Origin: Hymenobacter sp. BT188
Lineage (GTDB): Bacteria; Bacteroidota; Bacteroidia; Cytophagales; Hymenobacteraceae
Reading direction: 5' to 3'
Assembly (NCBI RefSeq): GCF_014333585.1
Contig: NZ_JACSCW010000003.1
Coordinates: forward strand, 62,001 to 126,000
Length of the DNA: 64,000 nt
Shown here: piece after piece, positions 33,030-41,191 of the stretch
Numbering within the stretch: position 1 is the first letter of the stretch
How the letters are laid out: every line of letters begins with the position of its first letter
The notes under the pieces: generated by a model
What the model was told of the DNA's origin: nothing
Databases searched by the model: none
Seen by the model: only the letters and a program-made list of their open reading frames with translations
Translations under genes and position numbers: made by a program

Positions 33030-33461
33030 ATGACAAAACAAATACGTTCGACGGCCCTTGCGGTCGGTTTCTTCCTAACAATGGGTTCAGCGGCCGCCCA
33101 AACGACTGTAACCCAGTCGACCATTTCTCCTTCCCAGGCTGATACTGTGCGGGCCGTACGACACCTATTCCAACGCCACCGCACCGGAGGCTGGATTTGG
33201 ACCGGAATCGGGGGCGCCTTTGCCTTACGTATTGTGTCGGTAGCGGCGAGCAGCGGCGCCACGGATGGCTTCTCCAGTTCACCCAGTGGCACTCTCGTAG
33301 GGGTGGCAGTGCTCGGTGGTATTCCCGGAGCTGTAGGAGTTGGCAAGCTGACCCGCTTTAGCAAAGCCAAAGAAGAGCAAACCATATCCCTCTATGAGCA
33401 ATCCAATACGCTGCCCCCTTATGTAAGGAAGCGGCTGAAGCGAAAGCATTTTGCTCGTTGA
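33030..33461 (+). CDS. Exported hypothetical protein
   Basis: 143 residues: a signal peptide (residues 1-24, cleaved near AAAQ-TTVT), a mid-region with a hydrophobic, glycine-rich stretch (WIWTGIGGAFALRIVSVAAS and GTLVGVAVLGGIPGAVGVGK) that could form one or two membrane helices, and a basic C-terminus (YVRKRLKRKHFAR). No family recognised. A terminator follows directly, supporting the plus-strand reading over the overlapping minus-strand frame. Confidence 0.6.
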   Translation: MTKQIRSTALAVGFFLTMGSAAAQTTVTQSTISPSQADTVRAVRHLFQRHRTGGWIWTGIGGAFALRIVSVAASSGATDGFSSSPSGTLVGVAVLGGIPGAVGVGKLTRFSKAKEEQTISLYEQSNTLPPYVRKRLKRKHFAR

Positions 33462-33473
33462 ACTATTAATTCA

Positions 33474-33512
33474 CAAAAAAACCCTCCGGAGTTATTCTAG
33501 GGGGCTTTTTTG
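33474..33512. terminator. Intrinsic terminator
   Basis: CAAAAAAACCCT and AGGGGGCTTTTTTG form an imperfect stem 13 bases after the exported hypothetical gene; convergent use with the next minus-strand gene is possible. Confidence 0.75.
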
Positions 33513-33568
33513 TAAGAAGCAAACGTGGCTTTGCTTTCGCTGCCGCATCAGGCGTATCAAAGGTCCGG

Positions 33569-34579
33569 TTACTGGAAGTTAACCTTTACAATCTCAAAAA
33601 ATGGCGACGTGGCTGTGTAAGGATAAAGCACGTAAGCGTCGGTGAGGCTGCGGCGCGTGATGGTGGTCGGACCAACGGGACCTGTTGCAAAGCTGCCCGT
33701 AGCGCGGGCTGTGGTCCAGTTGTCAGTGCTGTTGATTCGGAATACGGTTTGCTGGCCACCCGATACCACCAGGAGAGTTTCGGGTGTGAGTATTAACAGC
33801 CCATCAGCACCGACTAAGCTCTGACTAACGGTCACGCGCGTAAATGCTTCAGGGTTCTTGACAGGTACTTTAAACAAGGCGCCATCATTCGCTTTGGCCA
33901 CCAACAGATACCCACCGGGATGAAATACAATGCCGTTTAGACCAAAGCCCGTACCACCACTTAGCTGCTGATTTTCCAGAAATACAGAAGCATTGCCTTG
34001 CAGGTCTACCTTATAGATAACAGGGGAGAAGCTGTCAGTAATGTAAGCATTGCCATCAAGGTCGATGGCTATATCATTGGCAAAATGCTGTTGCGTGGGT
34101 CGCAAGGCTCCCAAATCTACATACCTGGTCAGGGCCCCGCTGTTGAGATTAAAAATAGCCAAGGCAGCCAACCGACGCGTTGTAGCCGGCGTGGAGCGGC
34201 TGGTATTGCCTCCTCCATCTGATACGGCTGCGAGCAGGCGCTGGCGACCGGCATCGATATTGAGCCCGATAGTAGAAACTAATCGTGGATCATCCGCAAA
34301 CGTCCGGTAGCTGCCGTCGTCCTTCACCGCGCCAATGCGTCCTTGTGTGCGAGAGCTAACAAAATAGCGCTGATTGAGCTCGTCGTAGCGTATTCCTTCC
34401 GGATGAACACGCGGCTCAGCAACGGTAATTTTAGCGGGCGTAAACGGATTCGGAATAGTGCCGTCTTCCTGCACGCAACCGGGCAGCAAGCTTGTCAGGC
34501 CAACAGCTAAGGCAGCCACACGAATAAAGCGAGGCAAAGCAGTTGTTCCTGCCTGCCTGAAAGAGAAGGAGTGAAGCAT
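33569..34579 (-). CDS. SMP-30/NHL-type beta-propeller lipoprotein
   Basis: 336 residues. The export signal ends in a clear lipobox (LTSLLPGC, Cys at about 35). The mature part contains repeated propeller strands: HPEGIRYDELNQRYFVSSRT, NDIAIDLDGNAYITDSFSPV, GLNGIVFHPGGYLLVAKAND and LLILTPETLLVVSGGQ, the layout of SMP-30/gluconolactonase-like or NHL propellers. Ligand or substrate unknown; it probably sits at the outer membrane. Monocistronic. Confidence 0.82.
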   Translation of the reverse strand: MLHSFSFRQAGTTALPRFIRVAALAVGLTSLLPGCVQEDGTIPNPFTPAKITVAEPRVHPEGIRYDELNQRYFVSSRTQGRIGAVKDDGSYRTFADDPRLVSTIGLNIDAGRQRLLAAVSDGGGNTSRSTPATTRRLAALAIFNLNSGALTRYVDLGALRPTQQHFANDIAIDLDGNAYITDSFSPVIYKVDLQGNASVFLENQQLSGGTGFGLNGIVFHPGGYLLVAKANDGALFKVPVKNPEAFTRVTVSQSLVGADGLLILTPETLLVVSGGQQTVFRINSTDNWTTARATGSFATGPVGPTTITRRSLTDAYVLYPYTATSPFFEIVKVNFQ

Positions 34580-34898
34580 AGAAAGGGATGGTTAAAGGTC
34601 AATAAATCAATAGAATGACTATACGACCTTCAATGCATAACAGACTGACTAGAGCAAGATTATATACACTACTTGGATAAGCGTTACTAAGGCTGCCTAT
34701 AATAAGCCGCAGACTAATAACCTTTTTCAGCAATAAGCCGCAGACTAATAACCTTTTTCAGCCTGAACATTAGTAGCCCGCTTATGCTTTATCTCATGCC
34801 GATAGAGAAATGGATAGTGGCGTGGTCTGCTTAGTGACGGTACTAAGTAGCGGTACTTAAATAAGGGTGGTTGCAATCTGAAACCTAACAAACCAAAG
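34580..34898. other. Non-coding gap with a tandem repeat
   Basis: No gene is supported in these 319 bases between a minus-strand and a plus-strand gene, so both promoters must lie here, though I see no consensus boxes. The only structure is the 31-base duplication at 34701-34762. Confidence 0.5.
34701..34762. repeat. Perfect 31-bp tandem duplication
   Basis: Copies 34701-34731 and 34732-34762 are identical (both begin AATAAGCCGCAGACTAATAA). It is likely a recent slippage or duplication upstream of the DoxX pair. Confidence 0.9.
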
Positions 34899-35249
34899 AT
34901 GAGCCCATTAGTCATAGCAGCCCAGCTTATAATCGCCCTTTCGATCGTCGTGGTGTGGGTATTTCGCTTCGATAATATCGTCACGGAATTCAAGCAATAC
35001 GGATTGCCCGATCTAGTACGCACCATGGTTGGGGCAGCCAAAATAGCCTTGGCTACTTTGCTGATTGTGGGTATCTGGTATCCTGATGTTGTGGTCGCTT
35101 CGGCGTTGGCAATGGCCTTTTTGATGCTCTGCGCGCAGGTGGCTCACATCAAGGTGAGAAATCCCTGGCATAAATATGTGCCGTCGTTTGTGCTGCTGCT
35201 GTTGTCACTTTTTGTGGCCGGCGCGTACGCAGGCGTTATCAGCGTTTAG
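34899..35249 (+). CDS. DoxX-like four-helix membrane protein (first of a pair)
   Basis: 116 residues with four membrane helices. The pattern RFDNIVTEFKQYGLPDLVRT between helices 1 and 2, then ALATLLIVGIWYPDVVVASA and the NPWHKYVPSFVLLLLSL ending match DoxX-like (DoxX_2/DUF4870-type) proteins of unknown function. The second gene, 5 bases downstream, encodes a clear paralogue with the same (D/N)EFK(R/Q)YGL signature. Confidence 0.8.
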   Translation: MSPLVIAAQLIIALSIVVVWVFRFDNIVTEFKQYGLPDLVRTMVGAAKIALATLLIVGIWYPDVVVASALAMAFLMLCAQVAHIKVRNPWHKYVPSFVLLLLSLFVAGAYAGVISV

Positions 35250-35254
35250 GCCCG

Positions 35255-35596
35255 ATGGAAATCATTGCTATTTGGCTGTCGAGTATCTCCTTCTTCTTTT
35301 TTGGAATCAGCTATTTCACCTCCCAATACCTTAAGGACGAATTCAAACGCTACGGTCTGGCTAAGTTTGGTCCCCTAACAGCAACGCTCCAACTCCTAGG
35401 CGCAGCAGGCTTGCTAGTCGGCCTGAAAGTCCCGGTAATTTTGTGGCTAGCATCTGGTGGTCTGGCCCTGCTGATGCTGCTGGGATTTGGCGTCAGAATA
35501 AAGATTAAAGATGGCTTTTGGCTATCGTTGCCCTCGTTTTTGTTCGCGCTGCTGAATGGGTATATTCTGTATAGCTCACTACCAATAGGCAGGTAA
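35255..35596 (+). CDS. DoxX-like four-helix membrane protein (second of a pair)
   Basis: 113 residues, four helices. It shares with its upstream neighbour the motif EFKRYGLAKFGPLTATLQLL, the helix LLVGLKVPVILWLASGGLAL and a final loop (GFWLSLPSFLFALLNGYI). The 5-base spacing and same orientation show a tandem duplication in one operon, perhaps acting as a heterodimer. It ends before a strong terminator. Confidence 0.8.
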   Translation: MEIIAIWLSSISFFFFGISYFTSQYLKDEFKRYGLAKFGPLTATLQLLGAAGLLVGLKVPVILWLASGGLALLMLLGFGVRIKIKDGFWLSLPSFLFALLNGYILYSSLPIGR

Positions 35597-35671
35597 GGAT
35601 GCAATGATAAGTTGCTGCATTAACCTGTGTAAGGATGCCTAGTATCAGTGTTTTTTTTATTTGATCCGCAC

Positions 35672-35708
35672 AAAAAAGCCCCCCAACATATTGCTGGGGG
35701 GCTTTTTT
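35672..35708. terminator. Bidirectional terminator between DoxX pair and clpB
   Basis: AAAAAAGCCCCCCAACA and TGCTGGGGGGCTTTTTT pair with one mismatch around a 3-base loop, between convergent genes. Confidence 0.92.
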
Positions 35709-35725
35709 ATTCAAACTAACTAAGC

Positions 35726-38341
35726 TTATACGCCCGGAATTTCCACGTTCACATTATTGAAGTGAATGTGCCCGTCTTCCAGCACAGCTTCCACTACGGC
35801 GTCTTTGCTCACGCGGCCCGACAGAATGTCTTTCGACAGCTCATTCAGTACTAGGCGCTGTAATACTCGCTTCAAGGGGCGAGCACCAAACTGCGGATCG
35901 AAGCCTTGCTCGCCGAGGAAGTCGAGCACCTCGTCGGTAGCTGCCAGCCGAATGCCGGCTTCTTCCAGACGGTGCTGAATCTGCTTGAACTGGATGTCAA
36001 CGATGCGGCGTATTTCCTTGCGCTTCAGCGGCTGGAACATCACGATTTCGTCGATGCGGTTTAGGAACTCAGGACGCATGTGCTGGCGCAGGCGCTCGAT
36101 TACTTCCTCACGAGTGCGGTCCACTACTTCGTCGTGGTTGTACTCGTTCAGCTCTTTGAAATTCTTCTGAATGAGGTCGGCACCCGTGTTGGAGGTCATG
36201 ATGATGATGGTATTCTTGAAGTTCGCCACCCGGCCTTTGTTGTCGGTGAGGCGACCATCATCCAGCACTTGCAGCAAGATGTTGAACACATCGGCGTGCG
36301 CCTTCTCAATCTCATCGAGCAAAATCACGGAGTACGGCTTGCGGCGCACGGCTTCCGTGAGTTGACCACCTTCGTCGTAGCCCACGTAGCCGGGAGGCGC
36401 TCCAATCAGGCGCGACACGGCATGGCGCTCCTGGTACTCACTCATATCGATGCGAACCATCGAGTTCTCATCGTTGAACAAGTACTCAGCCAGGGCCTTG
36501 GCCAGCTCGGTTTTACCCACGCCGGTGGTGCCCAGGAAGATAAACGAGCCGATAGGCCGCTTTGGGTCCTGCAAGCCCGCCCGCGAACGGCGCACGGCAT
36601 CGGAAATAGCCGCAATAGCCTCGCTCTGACCGGCCACGCGCTTACCCAGCTCCTGCTCCAGATTCAGCAGCTTCTCGCGGTCCGATTGCAGCATCTTGCT
36701 CACTGGAATACCGGTCCACTTGGCTACTACTTCGGCAATGTCTTCGTGGGTCACCACTTCCTGGAGCATGGAACCGCCGTCTTTGTTGGCGTTGGCTTCA
36801 TCCTGCAAGGTTTTGAGCTTGGCTTCGGCTTCCTGAATCTTGCCGTAGCGCAACTCTGCCACCCGGCCGTAGTCGCCTTGGCGCTCGGCTTGCTCGGCTT
36901 CTACCTTGAAGCGCTCAATGGCTTCCTTCTGCTCCTGAATGTTGGTGAGCACCGATTTCTCGTTTTCCCACTGCGCTTTCAAGGAGTCACGTTTGGCGGT
37001 CAGCTCGCTCAGTTCTTTGTTGAGCACGTTTTCCCGGTCGACGTTTTCTTCCCGACGAATGGCCTCGCGCTCAATTTCGAGCTGCATAATCCGGCGCTGC
37101 ACTTCGTCCAGCTCCACGGGCATAGAGTTCAGCTCGATGCGCAGCTTGGCGGCCGCTTCGTCCATCAGGTCGATGGCTTTGTCGGGCAGGAAACGGTCGG
37201 TGATGTAGCGGCTGCTCAGCTCCACGGCGGCAATGACGGCATCGTCGGTGATGCGCACGCCGTGGTGCAGCTCATACTTCTCCTTGATACCGCGCATGAT
37301 GCTGATGGCGTCCTCAATGCTCGGCTCATCTACCATCACCGCCTGGAAACGACGCTCCAGGGCCTTATCCTTCTCAATATATTTCTGGTATTCCTTGAGC
37401 GTAGTAGCGCCAATGGAATGCAACTCACCGCGCGCCAAAGCCGGCTTGAGCAGATTGGCCGCGTCCATGGCCCCCTCGCCGCCCGCCCCGGCCCCAATTA
37501 GCGTGTGCATCTCGTCGATGAACAGGATGATCTGGCCTTCGGAGTCGGTTACTTCTTTGATGACGGACTTGAGGCGCTCCTCAAACTCGCCCTTGTATTT
37601 GGCCCCCGCAATGAGCAAGCCCATGTCCAAGGACATGATGATCTTGTCTTTGAGGTTTTCGGGCACGTCGCCGGCCACGATGCGCTGGGCCAGGCCCTCC
37701 ACAATGGCGGTTTTGCCCACGCCGGGCTCACCCAGCAACACCGGGTTGTTCTTGGTGCGGCGCGACAGAATCTGGAGCACCCGCCGGATTTCCTCATCGC
37801 GGCCAATTACCGGGTCCATCTTGCCGGTGCGCACCTGCTCGTTGAGGTTGCGGGAGTAGCGGTTGAGGCTCTGATACTGGTCCTCGGCGGTCTGGCTGGT
37901 TACTTTGCGGCCCCCGCGCAGCTCCTTGATAGCAGCCTTCAGGTCTTTCTCAGCAAAGCCGGCATCCTTCATCAGGGTAGCTACGGCGTCTTTGCCCCCC
38001 AGCAGCCCCAGCAGCAGGTGCTCCACCGACACATACTCATCCTCAAACTCCTTGAGGAAGCCGGTAGCCCGCTGCAAGGCCGCGTTGGCGTCATTCGATA
38101 AATAAGGCGAACCGCCACTTACTTTCGGATAAGCAGCTACAATAGCGTCGAGGCGAGGCATGAGGATATTCAGGTTCACCCCCAGCTTTTTAGCCAGAAA
38201 TGACAGTACGTTCTCGTCGCTCTGGAAGAGGCCCTTCAGCAGGTGGCCCGTCTCGATGGCCTGCTGCTGATTGCCCCCGGCAATTTCAGTGGCCTTCTGC
38301 ACGGCCTCCTGTGCCTTAATCGTATAATTATTAAAGTTCAT
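35726..38341 (-). CDS. clpB: ATP-dependent disaggregase ClpB
   Basis: Hsp104-class chaperone that, with DnaK, pulls polypeptides out of aggregates after heat stress. 871 residues, full length. The order is an N-domain (1-145), AAA1 with Walker A GEPGVGKT (204-211) and Walker [10 protein letters not shown], a coiled-coil middle domain with heptads around [20 protein letters not shown], and AAA2 with Walker A GTTGVGKT near residue 610 and [20 protein letters not shown]. The C-terminal [13 protein letters not shown] is typical. No ClpP-binding loop (IGL/F) was noticed, which fits ClpB and not ClpA/C. Monocistronic; no CIRCE-like element was recognised upstream. Confidence 0.97.
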   Translation of the reverse strand: MNFNNYTIKAQEAVQKATEIAGGNQQQAIETGHLLKGLFQSDENVLSFLAKKLGVNLNILMPRLDAIVAAYPKVSGGSPYLSNDANAALQRATGFLKEFEDEYVSVEHLLLGLLGGKDAVATLMKDAGFAEKDLKAAIKELRGGRKVTSQTAEDQYQSLNRYSRNLNEQVRTGKMDPVIGRDEEIRRVLQILSRRTKNNPVLLGEPGVGKTAIVEGLAQRIVAGDVPENLKDKIIMSLDMGLLIAGAKYKGEFEERLKSVIKEVTDSEGQIILFIDEMHTLIGAGAGGEGAMDAANLLKPALARGELHSIGATTLKEYQKYIEKDKALERRFQAVMVDEPSIEDAISIMRGIKEKYELHHGVRITDDAVIAAVELSSRYITDRFLPDKAIDLMDEAAAKLRIELNSMPVELDEVQRRIMQLEIEREAIRREENVDRENVLNKELSELTAKRDSLKAQWENEKSVLTNIQEQKEAIERFKVEAEQAERQGDYGRVAELRYGKIQEAEAKLKTLQDEANANKDGGSMLQEVVTHEDIAEVVAKWTGIPVSKMLQSDREKLLNLEQELGKRVAGQSEAIAAISDAVRRSRAGLQDPKRPIGSFIFLGTTGVGKTELAKALAEYLFNDENSMVRIDMSEYQERHAVSRLIGAPPGYVGYDEGGQLTEAVRRKPYSVILLDEIEKAHADVFNILLQVLDDGRLTDNKGRVANFKNTIIIMTSNTGADLIQKNFKELNEYNHDEVVDRTREEVIERLRQHMRPEFLNRIDEIVMFQPLKRKEIRRIVDIQFKQIQHRLEEAGIRLAATDEVLDFLGEQGFDPQFGARPLKRVLQRLVLNELSKDILSGRVSKDAVVEAVLEDGHIHFNNVNVEIPGV

Positions 38342-38439
38342 GGCTGCTAGGTCTTTAGGTAGGCTTCGGGTTAGGAAGTTCTACGAGAGGCGTAGCAAAC
38401 GAGGTGCAGAAGAGCTTTTACTGACTTTTTGACTGGGAT

Positions 38440-38883
38440 TTAGAATGTAGAGCGGAACATAATATCGTCGAAACAGGCTGCGGTTACGATAGCAAGCTCG
38501 ATTTGTTTTATAGTGAGCGAGCGAATATTTTCAGTTCTTTGATGAAGCGGAATTGCTGGATCAGCACTACTTCGAATTTGATTTAAAATATCTGAATTAA
38601 GATTTTTGCAATACTTGTACCCCTCCATTTTTCGATGAATTTTTACAGTCTCTTCTTTGTAATCACCATCATAGGTTCCTCTGTCTCCAAATCTTCCTGG
38701 GTCTCTATCATTATATTCCTCAGTGTAATCTTCTACTAATTTTTCTAAATAATTAGCTATTGATACGCTATGGCGTTCATATATGAGTTGTAGTAAACTT
38801 GCTAAATGTGCCTTGTTTTTTGACATCTCATCACTTATAATAAAGTTGCAAGCGTCCTTCAAAACCTGTGGTATATGATCCAT
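38440..38883 (-). CDS. AT-rich hypothetical protein, second gene of a pair
   Basis: 147 residues of unknown family. It looks largely alpha-helical (KAHLASLLQLIYERHSVSIA, then NYLEKLVEDYTEEYN), with an acidic glycine-rich turn (DPGRFGDRGTYDGDY) in the middle. Its coding sequence is much richer in A/T than clpB next door. It starts 23 bases after the stop of the other AT-rich gene on the same strand; the two appear to be one acquired cassette. An antitoxin or immunity role would fit its position behind a MazF-like partner, but nothing in the protein shows that. Confidence 0.6.
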   Translation of the reverse strand: MDHIPQVLKDACNFIISDEMSKNKAHLASLLQLIYERHSVSIANYLEKLVEDYTEEYNDRDPGRFGDRGTYDGDYKEETVKIHRKMEGYKYCKNLNSDILNQIRSSADPAIPLHQRTENIRSLTIKQIELAIVTAACFDDIMFRSTF

Positions 38884-38906
38884 GTAACTAATCTTTAATA
38901 TTTCTA

Positions 38907-39284
38907 CTAATCAAATTTTGGCCAATCTTGAGGGTTGTCCCAATGCACTAAGGAATCAGTATTTACTGCGCTTTGTAGAAATTGCAAACCCTCGTCTGTT
39001 AATTTGCCGACAGGCTTACTAGATATTTGATTATGTTTTTTAATTAAAAAAAGTCTTACAAGGTTAGATCTTTCATAACTCACTTTGTATTCTGTGCTTT
39101 CTTCATTATCTAAGCAAGAAGCAAAATGGGTATTTTTCATAGCTATATTTTGCGGATACTTACTAGAATTTTTAGTGTGTGTAATCATACACCTAATAAA
39201 AGTTTCTGAATCTATATTTTTTATAAATACAAAAGGGTGCTTTGAGTATTTTGATTTGAATCTATATATAAAGCCTTCTTCCAT
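38907..39284 (-). CDS. AT-rich hypothetical protein, MazF/PemK-like in outline
   Basis: 125 residues, no confident family. The order of elements recalls the MazF/PemK SH3-like barrel: an N-terminal GFIYRF strand, HPFVFIKNID (the usual RP-VII region), TFIRCMITHT (the usual ITS/T strand), ERSNLVRLFLIKK (the QIR region), and a C-terminal KPVGKLTDEGLQFLQSAV that matches the (I/V)G.L....L..V..A(L/V) helix of MazF toxins. The catalytic arginine and threonine positions are not certain. It is AT-rich, first gene of a two-gene cassette, downstream of non-coding repeats. The toxin reading is a hypothesis. Confidence 0.55.
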   Translation of the reverse strand: MEEGFIYRFKSKYSKHPFVFIKNIDSETFIRCMITHTKNSSKYPQNIAMKNTHFASCLDNEESTEYKVSYERSNLVRLFLIKKHNQISSKPVGKLTDEGLQFLQSAVNTDSLVHWDNPQDWPKFD

Positions 39285-39360
39285 ACTTAATTGTAGAATT
39301 AGAAACTGAGACAGAATGACAGTATTTCATCTAATCCCTCGACTAGCGTGAGCTTCTAGC

Positions 39361-39513
39361 TCGTGACTGGTCAAGATGTGGAAGTTGTACCTCCACTGGC
39401 GCAAAGCGACAAGCTACGCAAGAACAAGTCCGGCTGCAAGCAGCGAGAACGGTAAGAGGCGCAACCTCCCGGCAAAGAATGTCACGAGTTACGCTACGCT
39501 AAACTCGCGCCAG
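39361..39513. repeat. Diverged direct repeat, copy A
   Basis: Shares order and many blocks with 39746-39888: TCGTGACT at the start, a GTA(C/T)CTCCACT block, a GCAAGCTAC-like block and a CTCGC(G/A)CCAG end. No open frame accounts for it. It is probably a dispersed non-coding element, one copy of which borders the AT-rich cassette. Confidence 0.5.
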
Positions 39514-39598
39514 CAGAACCAGTTTCTGCAAGCACCTTCAGCCGCAGGTGTGACGGGTGCTGGGGGGCTTTTTATCTTGCAGGGAACAACCAGAATGC

Positions 39599-39742
39599 AT
39601 GGGCTACTACACCGACGCGCCAGAGGATAATCTACTCGTCCTTACCGACAAGCAGTGGCTGAATGAGGAAGAAGCACGCGGTGTTGTGCGGGCCGAAGCG
39701 TTTCTTCTGGATCTGGAGCTGCCCCAACTAGTGCAAGTTTAG
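39599..39742 (+). CDS. Possible 47-residue acidic protein or gene remnant
   Basis: From the ATG at 39599 a short frame encodes MGYYTDAPEDNLLVL followed by TDKQWLNEEEARGVVRAEAF, ending LELPQLVQV. The composition is protein-like (acidic, no low complexity) and the frame lies exactly between the two diverged repeats. It may be a small gene carried by the repeat element or the remains of a longer gene. No family recognised. Confidence 0.3.
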   Translation: MGYYTDAPEDNLLVLTDKQWLNEEEARGVVRAEAFLLDLELPQLVQV

Positions 39743-39745
39743 AAC

Positions 39746-39888
39746 TCGTGACTATCAATGCGGTGGATGCTGTATCTCCACTCTCGCGCAGTGGCAAGCT
39801 ACATCAGAACAGAAGCCCGTCCCAAATACCGGGGGCCTAGTCTCCATACCATTCAGATACGAATTACGTTGTGCTCAACTCGCACCAG
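39746..39888. repeat. Diverged direct repeat, copy B
   Basis: Counterpart of 39361-39513, in the same orientation and about 230 bases away. The conserved end block is GAATTACGTTGTGCTCAACT here versus GAGTTACGCTACGCTAAACT in copy A. Confidence 0.5.
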
Positions 39889-39987
39889 TTAAAAAGTAAC
39901 TTCTGTTTAGCTCAGCGGCGGCCGCAGCGGGGGCATGGCTGGCAGCACTCGAAACGGCCCTGGCACTTGGCAATACCTCTGTATCGA

Positions 39988-40043
39988 GCAAGCCCCAACG
40001 AAAGAGCTCCGGCAATTGCCGGAGCTCTTTCGTTGGGGCTTGC
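39988..40043. terminator. 56-base perfect palindrome terminator
   Basis: Arms of 28 bases with no spacer, core GAGCTCCGGCAATTGCCGGAGCTC, flanked by AAGCCCCAACGAAA and its complement. It stands 49 bases after the stop of the F420-reductase-like gene. A T-run is lacking, so termination strength is uncertain. Confidence 0.7.
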
Positions 40044-40091
40044 AGCAACCAGCTGGCGGTTGGGTGGCCAAAGCCGGCTTGAGCGGGTTTA

Positions 40092-40814
40092 CTACAGCTG
40101 GATGCCTTGGGCCTGCATCTGTTTTTCGGCCGCGTTTTGGTTGGCCAGGTATTGGGCGTGCTGCTCGGGCGTGCGCTGGGTACCTAGGCTGGCCAGGTGC
40201 TGCTGTAGCTCGGCGGCGGGCATGTCGGCCCCGTACGAGGGGGTGCCCGGCTGCTGGCGCCACGACTCGTGCAGGCTGCCAGCGTCCACGGCGTCGAAGC
40301 CCAGCTCGTCGACCAGCGCCATTACCTTTTGCTTGGCGGCGGCATCGTCGCCGGCTACGGGCAGCGCGATGCGGCCGGGCGTGCCAGCGGGCTGGCCCTT
40401 GTTTTCGAGGTGGTCGGCGTAGATGTTGTTGAACACTTTCACGACGGGCCGACCCAGGTGCTGCTGCACCCACTCGCTCTCGGTCAGGTCGCCGCTTTCC
40501 AACTCGGGCATCTGGCCATCACGCAGCATGGGGTAGTAGTTGCTGGTGTCAATTACTGGCACGTCGGCGGGCACGCCCTCAAACAAGTCTTTGGGCAGGT
40601 CGGGAATGTTTTTCAGCGGAATGGTCACCACAATGATTTCGCCGTGGCGGGCAGCTTCGCGGGCCGTAACGGGGGTAGCACCGGTTTTTTGGGCTACGTC
40701 GGTTAGCGTTTCGGGGCCGCGGGAGTTGGCAATGTAAACCGAGTGGCCGAGGCTGGTGAGCCGTACGGCTAGGGCGCTGCCGATATGGCCGGCGCCGATG
40801 ATTCCAATGTTCAT
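40092..40814 (-). CDS. NADPH-dependent F420 reductase-like NAD(P)-binding protein
   Basis: 240 residues. The N-terminal Rossmann fold reads GIIGAGHIGSALAVRL (from residue 3) with an NADP-type IANSRGPETL second strand, then HGEIIVVTIPL and VPVIDTSNYYPMLRDG, the pattern of the F420-dependent NADP reductase / NADP-oxidoreductase coenzyme F420-dependent family. In Bacteroidota, which lack F420, the members are orphan NADPH-binding proteins whose substrate is unknown. The last 35 residues are glutamine/alanine-rich and helical. The gene is clearly more GC-rich than its AT-rich neighbours on the other side of the repeats. Confidence 0.85.
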   Translation of the reverse strand: MNIGIIGAGHIGSALAVRLTSLGHSVYIANSRGPETLTDVAQKTGATPVTAREAARHGEIIVVTIPLKNIPDLPKDLFEGVPADVPVIDTSNYYPMLRDGQMPELESGDLTESEWVQQHLGRPVVKVFNNIYADHLENKGQPAGTPGRIALPVAGDDAAAKQKVMALVDELGFDAVDAGSLHESWRQQPGTPSYGADMPAAELQQHLASLGTQRTPEQHAQYLANQNAAEKQMQAQGIQL

Positions 40815-41191
40815 AAGCAGAATTAGTATGTGGGCCGCTTATTGATTAAAACGACGCATTCTAAGACAACCTGCCTGGCAGGATTGTTTTGCTGGGGGGC
40901 TTTTCCGGCATGAGCTAGCTGCGTGGGGCATGGCTTCCCGGATGGAGCTGAGAAGATCCTGTTTCGCTCAGCAACTCTCGTGCGAGCCAGTACTAGGCGT
41001 GGCGCCTACCCATTGTTCCTACTGTCTACCCAGTTCAGTCAAGCTGGTCAGCTTACTACCAATGCTAAGCCCCAGCCCGCTGCTCATGCAGCTCGCTGGG
41101 GCTTTTTCACGGAACTCGTATAGGAGCAAAGATGATAGAATAGCGCAGGTACTATCCCTTTTTACTGGGCCGACTGCTTTTCACTCCTGTC
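40815..41191. other. Non-coding gap with an orphan plus-strand terminator
   Basis: No gene is supported. At 40892-40905 there is a lone TGGGGGGCTTTT half-terminator. At 41067-41107 AAGCCCCAGC and GCTGGGGCTT form a 10-bp stem followed by T5, in the plus direction, although no plus-strand gene precedes it. Confidence 0.5.
41067..41107 (+). terminator. Orphan intrinsic terminator
   Basis: Ten-bp stem AAGCCCCAGC / GCTGGGGCTT with an inner GCTG/CAGC pairing and a trailing T5. It has the form of a plus-strand terminator, so it may end a short untranslated RNA begun after 40815. Confidence 0.5.

Noticed and set aside
33005..33385. 126-codon minus-strand frame overlapping the exported hypothetical protein
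   Set aside because: The plus-strand frame has a signal peptide and a terminator right after its stop; the minus frame has neither.
36080..37501. 473-codon open frame on the plus strand opposite clpB
   Set aside because: It is the antisense shadow of a GC-rich, highly conserved gene; its translation is low-complexity (H, V, G, L, Q rich) with no recognisable domain.
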